A stretch of DNA of 33,732 nt, taken from NCBI GenBank assembly GCA_016190305.1, contig JACPQU010000002.1:1-33732 (forward strand), in the 5' to 3' direction. The notes below the pieces were generated by a model. It saw nothing but the letters and a program-made list of their open reading frames with translations. It was not told the origin of the DNA and made no database searches. Of this stretch, positions 28,845-33,732 are shown one piece after another (positions within the stretch are counted from its first letter, which is position 1; every line of letters starts with the position of its first letter). Source of the DNA: Bacillota bacterium. Lineage in GTDB: Bacteria > Bacillota > JACPQU01. The translations under genes were made by a program, and so were the position numbers.

Positions 28845-31421
28845 TCAACGTCCCACCTTGGCCACCCTGACCTTCACGCAGGAATCGAGAGCCCCCGAAA
28901 GCGTATCCACCCGACGGACATCCTGGTGGATGAGGGTGTTGAAGTTGATCCCCTTCCCCTTCGCCACCGGCTGGCCCGCGGCCCAGTGACCCTGGGAGCC
29001 CATCACCGCCAGCACCTCCGGATGGATGCCTTCGGTCGTCGAGAGCCTTCCATGCACCCGGTATCCCTGGGGTGTCTCCAGGGTTACTTCGTCTCCGTCC
29101 CCAAGCCCCTTGTTCCTCGCGGTCCAGGGGTTGATCAGGATGTCCCTGGCCCCGGGGATCCGATCCGTCAGGTCGCCCAGCCAGGGGTTCTCGTAGGTAT
29201 AGGAATGAGCATGGTACGGCACCTTGTAGTTGATCACCCAGAGGTCGTAGCCGTCCCTGAGGTTGAAATCAGGACAGGGCTTCCAATCGGGCAGAGGATC
29301 ATAATCCGAAGTGTCCCACTCGAATCCCACCGTCTCCGCCACGCGGGCCACGTCCTCCCCCGCTCTCTTGAAAAACTCGTAGTACAGATGCAGCTTTCCG
29401 TCGGTGAACGGCATGGGGAAGACCTCTTCCGGCTTTTTAGGGATGGTGTGGAGCCCGGCCTCCTTGAAGTGAGTGAGCCCCAGTTCTCCACCCAGTTTCG
29501 ACTTGAAGCGGCGGTCGCTGACCTCCTCCACGCTGTAACGACGGTCCTTCTCCAACTGGTGTGGTTCCTTGAGCTGCAGCAGGGTGTTCAAGGCCTGGTT
29601 ATAGCGGTCGAGGATGCCCAGCCGGCCGGCCAACTCGCTGATGACCTCGGGCCAGTGCCGCACCCCTGGGGGCGGATCCACCACCGGCTGCCTGACGGCA
29701 TAGTACCAGTCGCTGGCATTGGCCATCACCCAGGAACGCGGGGCGTTGGGCATAGCGTCGGTCCGCTCCAGGAAATGGGTATCCGGAAAAACCACATCCG
29801 CCATCTCCACGCTGGCGTCAATGGTGAAGGCGATGGAGGCGATGAAACCGATGCGCGAGAAGGCCTCCGCCATCTGGGCAGGATTGGAGGTCTGCTGCAT
29901 GTAGTTGTTCCGCCAGTGCAGCATCGCTCCGATTTCATATGGAACCCGGTACTTTTCACCGTGGAGCAGCACTTCCGGGACAATCGACCTGGCGTAAACC
30001 GCCACCGGAAAGATCTCCACCAGTTCGGCGGTCTGGGGAGCGCGCACTTTCCGGGGGGGATAGGGCAGCAAGGAGTGGGCCGAATTCAACCCCGAGGTGG
30101 GTACGAGCATCCCGTCGGGCCCCGACTCCGGCTTCCAGGTTGGACCGGCCGCGCTGACCCCCAGGTGGCCGCCGGGCACGTTGACCGCGCCGATGATCGT
30201 GTTCAGGAGTTGAATGGCCAGTCCGGTGTGCAGGGCGTGCTTGTGGGCGATCGCACCGCGGCTCCAGTCGGCGTGAGCCGGACGAAAAGGCAGTTCGACT
30301 CCGTCGATGGTGATGGTGGAGCCTACCCGGGCGGCCGCTCCATACTCCCTGGCAATCACCCGAACCTGCTCCGCCGGGATGGTGGTGATCTCCTCCACCC
30401 GTTCGGGAGTGTAGGCGCGGACGTGCTCCCGCAGAAGGGAAAATGCCGGTTTGCACGGGGTCCCATGGACCTCGAAGGTTCCCTCCAGCGCCACGTCCCC
30501 TACGAGGGTATCGAAGGTGCGGGCTGCGCCTGCCGCCGGATCCCAGACCAGCGGCTTCCCGCTCTCCGGATCCCGGGCATAATTTCCCGCTGCTGTAATC
30601 AGGTAAGGACCATTCGTCTGATGCTTGATGAATCGGGCATCGTAGATCCCCAGTTCGTTCAACAACTGGTTCACCAGGCCCAGGGCCAGGGCGGCATCCG
30701 TCCCCGGCCTGATCGGGACCCACCGGTTGGCCTTGGAGGCCGCGTAGGAGCACATGGGGTCGATGGCCACGACCTTAAGTCCCTGGCGGCGGCGCTGGGC
30801 CATCTTGCGGGTGATCCCCAGGGCGTTGAGGTGAATGGGCACCCCCTGCTGGCTTCCGAAGAGCAAAAGGTACTCGCAATTGTCCACATCCGACTCGCAA
30901 TACCAGGCCCCGTGATGCAGCCAGAGCACCGAGTGAAGTCCGTTGCCGCAGAAAACCCCGGCAGGCCCGGCCGTGGTGTTGGGGGTGCCGAAGGCGGTGG
31001 CGAATGCTTCACCGAAGGTGCTCATCAGGTGGGCATCCCAGGCGGAAATCAACAAACCCCGCGGATCCTTGTCTTTCACCTTCCGAAAGGCATCGGCGGT
31101 GAGTTCCATGGCCTCTTCCCAGGTGATCTCCACCCATCCCGGGTCCACCCCGATCCCCTTCCGGGGATTGGTCCGCTTGAGCGGGGTCCTGATCCGGTAT
31201 GGATTATAAAGGCTCATGATCCCGGCGTTGCCCTTCGCGCAGACCGCGCCGAAGTTGTGCGGGCTGGCCGGGTTCCCCTCGATCTTGACCACCACGCCGT
31301 TCACGCGGTGGACCAGGACATGGCAGGCGTTGTAGCACATGTAGCAGGTGGTCGGAATCCAGGTGTGATCCGTCTTCTCTTCAGACGCGCTTCCGGATCG
31401 CGCAGGCTCGGGCGCGGTCAA
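28845..31421 (-). CDS. Molybdopterin (bis-MGD type) oxidoreductase, cytoplasmic
   Basis: The 858-residue catalytic subunit belongs to the DMSO reductase superfamily. An N-terminal [4Fe-4S] site uses C26, C29, C33 and C61 (CYMCYNACHVLVHRVNG, AVCAKG). The region that supplies the metal ligand reads FGTPNTTAGPAGVFCGNG, making C158 the likely Mo or W ligand. The C-terminal molydop-binding domain includes INPWTARNKGLGDGDEVTL. There is no Tat signal, so it acts in the cytoplasm. The start is a TTG at 31421 with GGAGGGGG 5 nt upstream; the track ATG at 31436 has none. No ferredoxin-like or membrane subunit lies beside it. The downstream partner is a UbiD decarboxylase. The substrate is unknown; thiosulfate/polysulfide-reductase-like or hydroxylation/dehydroxylation roles are possible. 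Confidence 0.9.
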   Translation of the reverse strand: MTAPEPARSGSASEEKTDHTWIPTTCYMCYNACHVLVHRVNGVVVKIEGNPASPHNFGAVCAKGNAGIMSLYNPYRIRTPLKRTNPRKGIGVDPGWVEITWEEAMELTADAFRKVKDKDPRGLLISAWDAHLMSTFGEAFATAFGTPNTTAGPAGVFCGNGLHSVLWLHHGAWYCESDVDNCEYLLLFGSQQGVPIHLNALGITRKMAQRRRQGLKVVAIDPMCSYAASKANRWVPIRPGTDAALALGLVNQLLNELGIYDARFIKHQTNGPYLITAAGNYARDPESGKPLVWDPAAGAARTFDTLVGDVALEGTFEVHGTPCKPAFSLLREHVRAYTPERVEEITTIPAEQVRVIAREYGAAARVGSTITIDGVELPFRPAHADWSRGAIAHKHALHTGLAIQLLNTIIGAVNVPGGHLGVSAAGPTWKPESGPDGMLVPTSGLNSAHSLLPYPPRKVRAPQTAELVEIFPVAVYARSIVPEVLLHGEKYRVPYEIGAMLHWRNNYMQQTSNPAQMAEAFSRIGFIASIAFTIDASVEMADVVFPDTHFLERTDAMPNAPRSWVMANASDWYYAVRQPVVDPPPGVRHWPEVISELAGRLGILDRYNQALNTLLQLKEPHQLEKDRRYSVEEVSDRRFKSKLGGELGLTHFKEAGLHTIPKKPEEVFPMPFTDGKLHLYYEFFKRAGEDVARVAETVGFEWDTSDYDPLPDWKPCPDFNLRDGYDLWVINYKVPYHAHSYTYENPWLGDLTDRIPGARDILINPWTARNKGLGDGDEVTLETPQGYRVHGRLSTTEGIHPEVLAVMGSQGHWAAGQPVAKGKGINFNTLIHQDVRRVDTLSGALDSCVKVRVAKVGR

Positions 31422-31506
31422 AGGGACCCCCTCCATTCAGTCGGACATATTCCTTGTTGAACGACGGATGGGAGAAATCCTCCTGGAAAGCGGTTATAAG
31501 CCTTTC

Positions 31507-31728
31507 CTAATGCGGGCCTCCCGCCCGGGGCGGGAGGCTGGAGCAAAGATGCCATGCAAGGTGATGGAGCCGATCCAGGCTGTAGACCGTGAACACCTCT
31601 GCCTTACGCTCAACCAGGATCCGGTTCAATTTCCGGTACCCTTCCCCTCCCGGCATCCGGGGGGAAGCGGTTTCCTTTACCACTTCCACCAGGTCCGAGC
31701 CACGCTCGTAAGCTTTTCTCCTTTCCAT
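31507..31728 (-). CDS. Small resolvase-like ORF, probably a recombinase remnant
   Basis: The 73-residue ORF resembles part of the catalytic domain of serine recombinases: DLVEVVKETAS, then RKLNRILVERKAEVFTVYSLDRL, echoing the resolvase pattern that ends in KLDRL. The N-terminal catalytic serine region and the C-terminal DNA-binding part are missing. GGAGG stands 6 nt before the ATG at 31728, so it may still be translated. Its last codons run through an 11-bp inverted repeat (31516-31538). It sits between the cupin and molybdoenzyme genes. It is either a decayed mobile-element gene or a small reused domain. Confidence 0.5.
   Translation of the reverse strand: MERRKAYERGSDLVEVVKETASPRMPGGEGYRKLNRILVERKAEVFTVYSLDRLHHLAWHLCSSLPPRAGGPH
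31516..31538 (-). terminator. 11-bp inverted repeat at the end of the resolvase-like ORF
   Basis: GCCTCCCGCCC and GGGCGGGAGGC flank a single G, so in practice a stem of about 9 bp with a 5-nt loop. It is very GC-rich and lies about 95 nt before the molybdoenzyme start. No U-tract follows. Confidence 0.4.
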
Positions 31729-31770
31729 CCAGATCCTCCGGCATTGCCGGTATAAATTTGGCGGGGTGTG

Positions 31771-31804
31771 GGGCGGGGGCCGGCCAAAAGACCAACCCCC
31801 GCCC
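31771..31804 (-). terminator. GC-rich hairpin downstream of the cupin gene
   Basis: GGGCGGGGG (31771-31779) and CCCCCGCCC (31796-31804) pair perfectly around a 16-nt loop, 40 nt after the cupin stop on the minus strand. There is no immediate U-run. It may partly separate the JAMM-ThiS-cupin genes from the molybdoenzyme-UbiD genes. Confidence 0.5.
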
Positions 31805-31843
31805 TGACGTCGTGCCGCTTTGAAACAGCAACCTACAATCAGG

Positions 31844-32902
31844 CTACTTTCTCAGATCCCACGGGAAGAGAGGCACGTAGTCGCTGGGCGGCTCGGTGAA
31901 GTCGCCGTCATGGCGCACTTCCAGAACGTTGTGCTCCGCCAGGAATTCCTGGAGGGGAATCTGGGTGATGGCGATGTGCTGGGTGGTCGAATCCTTCTGG
32001 GGATTCCAGTGCTGGTGCCAGACGGCGGTGGGCACGAAGATGGTATCGCCCTCCTGCCACTCGTAGCGCACTCCGTCCATCAGGCTGTATCCCTTTCCCT
32101 GCAGGACGTAGATGATGGCTTCGTCATGCTTGTGGGTCTCGGTATGAGACTCGGGCGGCAACTGCTGCAGGTGCATCCGGACCACCTGGTTGGCGAAACC
32201 GTGGCCCTGGTCGGCGATCCCGACGATGAAGTCACCCTTGTGGACCGAACGCTCCAGCTGGACGTCGCGCCCGCGCATGATCGTCCGGGCATCCCGGATA
32301 TGCTGCTCCTGCCCTGCCACCCTTTCCCGCCGGCGCAACTCGACGATGCTCATCCACTTCTCTCCGCCGACCATCTCGATGGGCTTTTGCTCGTAGCCGA
32401 ACGGATGGGGCGGCACGTAGTCCTCCGGCGGGTCGCTGTAGGTATCCCCCTTGGGGACCACGGGCATAGGCTGGACGTAGTTGATCAGCGGCTCGTTGGT
32501 GGCCCAAAGGAAGTTGGCCGGCTCCTCGTCGCTGATGTTGAAGTGCTGGTTCCAGTAACCCGGCTTGATGTGCAGGGTGTCGCCGCGCTCCCACTCCACC
32601 CTCTCATCGTTGATGATGGAGTACCCGTGGCCGTTCAGGACATGCATCAGGGCCTCGGGGTTTCGCTGGGCCTCACCGTGTCCCCCGGGGGGAACGTGAA
32701 AGATGTCCAGGGACAAAATCCGGTTATCGAAGCCGATGTGACGGCGGATCACCGGAGCCACCATGAGCCCGCGGGTGGAGGAGAGCTCGAACCGGAGGTC
32801 CTCCCTTTTCGAGATTAACCTTAGATTGCGCAGGCGTTCCTTTTCGATCATCTCGTCCGCTCGCCGGGCCTTGTCGATACTTGACTGCCATTTCTCGTCC
32901 AT
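31844..32902 (-). CDS. Double-cupin (gentisate dioxygenase-like) protein
   Basis: The 352-residue protein has two similar cupin halves, each ending in a PP-DYVP motif (PPEDYVPPHPF, PPSDYVPLFPW). The second half has a full metal site: H257, H259 and E261 in HKHDEAIIYVLQGKGY and H298 in VWHQHWN. In the first half the aligned residues are Q79, N81, E83 and H120 (QRNPEALMHVLNGHGY, YWNQHFN), so both first-motif histidines are lost. Bicupins of this shape include gentisate dioxygenase, but an oxygenase is odd in an anaerobe. A binding or isomerase role is possible. The ATG at 32902 has AGGGGAG at 8 nt. It follows the ThiS-like gene by 37 nt. Confidence 0.86.
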   Translation of the reverse strand: MDEKWQSSIDKARRADEMIEKERLRNLRLISKREDLRFELSSTRGLMVAPVIRRHIGFDNRILSLDIFHVPPGGHGEAQRNPEALMHVLNGHGYSIINDERVEWERGDTLHIKPGYWNQHFNISDEEPANFLWATNEPLINYVQPMPVVPKGDTYSDPPEDYVPPHPFGYEQKPIEMVGGEKWMSIVELRRRERVAGQEQHIRDARTIMRGRDVQLERSVHKGDFIVGIADQGHGFANQVVRMHLQQLPPESHTETHKHDEAIIYVLQGKGYSLMDGVRYEWQEGDTIFVPTAVWHQHWNPQKDSTTQHIAITQIPLQEFLAEHNVLEVRHDGDFTEPPSDYVPLFPWDLRK

Positions 32903-32939
32903 GGTCAAGACTCCCCTCATGCTGAGTTAGACCTCTCCC

Positions 32940-33215
32940 CTACTTGCCGGTCGACCCTCCCTTGATCAAGGGCACCAGGGTGATCAGGTCACCATCGTGC
33001 AGCACCCGGTCGACTTCGGCCAGCTTGCCGTTGACCCGAAGCTCCATCCTGGCCGTGCTCAGGGCTGTTTGCTGCAACAACTGTCCGACGGTGGTCCCTT
33101 GGGCCACCGATTTCCGGAGCACCCCTTTGCCCAGTTGCACCAGGCGGACGCTCAGGGTTTGCCCTTGAACCTCTGCCTGATCCGAGCGCTGACCGGTACC
33201 GCTACCCTGCTTCAC
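32940..33215 (-). CDS. ThiS/MoaD-like beta-grasp protein with a tail after Gly-Gly
   Basis: The 91-residue protein has a beta-grasp core (LSVRLVQLGKG, TVGQLLQQTAL, MELRVNGKLAEVDRVLHDGDLITLVPLIKGG). ThiS and MoaD carry sulfur on a terminal Gly-Gly. Here GG (86-87) is followed by STGK, so it cannot be activated by an E1 until the tail is removed. A JAMM-type peptidase gene lies 68 nt upstream and could do this, as QbsD does for QbsE. The GTG at 33215 is preferred because AGGAGGAGG stands 6 nt upstream; the track start adds 15 basic residues. Whether it serves molybdopterin synthesis, other sulfur transfer or protein tagging is open. Confidence 0.82.
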   Translation of the reverse strand: MKQGSGTGQRSDQAEVQGQTLSVRLVQLGKGVLRKSVAQGTTVGQLLQQTALSTARMELRVNGKLAEVDRVLHDGDLITLVPLIKGGSTGK

Positions 33216-33283
33216 GTCAGTCCTCCTCCTGAGTCGCTTGATCCGAGTTGAGTTATCCAAGTTCCAAGTTGTCGAAGCAGCGT

Positions 33284-33732
33284 TTACTTGCTCTTCTGGG
33301 GCAAGCTTCTATTCACGGTTTCCACCCCGGCTTGCAGCAACCCCCTGACCTCTTTCTCCAGGCCCCCATGCCATTCCCGGTAGGAACGGGCTTCCTCCGG
33401 GAAAAGGATCTCCACCTCCACCTCGTCGCACCGCCGAGCCGGGTCATATTGGTCATAACGGGCCAGGAGGTCGCCCCACTTGTTCATGACCACCGAAAAC
33501 ATCCCGTTGTTTTGGAAGAGTTCAATCGTCTCGACGTCAGTATCGCTCCATAACACCGGCTCCAGACCGTGGCTGTGCCACCAGAACCTGATCTCCTCCG
33601 GGTTTTCACCTTTCTCCACGAGTTCCACCAGGAACCCGGCCACGGCCTCCGGGCTGAGGAAGGTGCTGTAGCGGCCGTACTCCTGGGGAAAAAGGAAGAT
33701 CTCCTCCAGGATCCACTTGCCCTGGTGATCAA
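33284..33732 (-). CDS. JAMM/MPN-domain metallopeptidase (5' end outside window)
   Basis: The frame stays open to the window edge, so the track's GTG at 33643 is not the true start. WWHSHGLEPVLWSDTD contains the zinc motif H-x-H-x7-S-x2-D of JAMM (Mov34/JAB) peptidases. The catalytic Glu, normally near the N-terminus, should lie upstream, perhaps outside the window. The visible upstream residues include KWILEEIFLFPQEYGRYSTF. Bacterial JAMM enzymes trim the C-terminus of ubiquitin-like sulfur carriers or cut isopeptide or CysO-cysteine-type bonds. The next gene encodes such a carrier with a removable tail, which makes it the probable substrate. Confidence 0.82.
   Translation of the reverse strand, partial: DHQGKWILEEIFLFPQEYGRYSTFLSPEAVAGFLVELVEKGENPEEIRFWWHSHGLEPVLWSDTDVETIELFQNNGMFSVVMNKWGDLLARYDQYDPARRCDEVEVEILFPEEARSYREWHGGLEKEVRGLLQAGVETVNRSLPQKSK

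Noticed and set aside
28845-31421. Pyrogallol-phloroglucinol transhydroxylase large subunit
   Set aside because: This protein carries its own N-terminal four-cysteine cluster site, and no iron-sulfur small subunit lies beside it.
28926-31460. 844-residue plus-strand ORF
   Set aside because: It is the antisense shadow of the molybdoenzyme gene, has no domain pattern, and arises from high-GC codon bias.

Overview
The window reads as a chromosomal segment of an anaerobic, high-GC member of the Firmicutes, most likely a Clostridia-type lineage (Moorella/Peptococcaceae-like). This placement is inferred from strong AGGAGG ribosome binding sites, many TTG and GTG starts, a YtxJ-type bacilliredoxin, a short SpeD, the siroheme-dependent (Ahb) heme pathway and stalk-domain copper proteins. 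No species can be named. I see no rRNA, tRNA, CRISPR array, prophage or intact insertion sequence.

Layout. Positions 1-4.2 kb (all minus strand): a truncated iron-binding ABC lipoprotein behind a clear sigma-A promoter and Fur box, then ndk, speD, an SRPBCC protein and a PatA-like putrescine aminotransferase. 4.4-6.4 kb: three overlapping or abutting minor-prepilin genes (PilX, PilV and PilW types). 6.6-12 kb: terC, ahbD, a fused ahbA-ahbB, ahbC and tatC in one direction, giving every step from siroheme to heme. 12.1-14.8 kb: small redox and copper genes (lipoprotein, YtxJ, a Met-rich cupredoxin, a SHOCT protein, a DUF1858 protein).

15-24.5 kb: an unusual cluster. Three paralogous FAD-dependent oxidoreductases share a conserved four-cysteine motif. 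They sit around an NrtA/SsuA-type ABC importer (binding protein plus two permeases, no ATPase seen). A dihydroorotate-dehydrogenase-like flavoprotein and a maleate isomerase/Asp-Glu racemase family enzyme follow. Two of the flavoprotein genes face each other in inverted orientation on either side of the importer. The importer has a roughly 490-nt leader holding a 19-codon upstream ORF with a perfect Shine-Dalgarno, followed by an extremely C-rich, G-poor stretch that resembles a Rho-loading site. 24.8-27.4 kb: a DMT-family exporter, a stalk-domain/cupredoxin protein, and a HARE-HTH protein.

27.4-33.7 kb (all minus strand): a second unusual cassette. In transcription order it holds a JAMM/MPN peptidase (cut by the window end), a ThiS/MoaD-like beta-grasp protein whose Gly-Gly is followed by a four-residue tail, a double-cupin protein with one intact and one degenerate metal site, a small resolvase-like ORF, a cytoplasmic molybdopterin (bis-MGD type) oxidoreductase, and a UbiD-family decarboxylase. 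The pairing of a JAMM peptidase with a tail-bearing ubiquitin-like protein, next to a molybdoenzyme and UbiD, is the best candidate for an undescribed system here. Its substrate cannot be read from sequence.

Starts were reassigned from the ORF track wherever a strong Shine-Dalgarno and family length agreed. Everything is by eye, so family names are confident where motifs are quoted, and physiological roles are inference.
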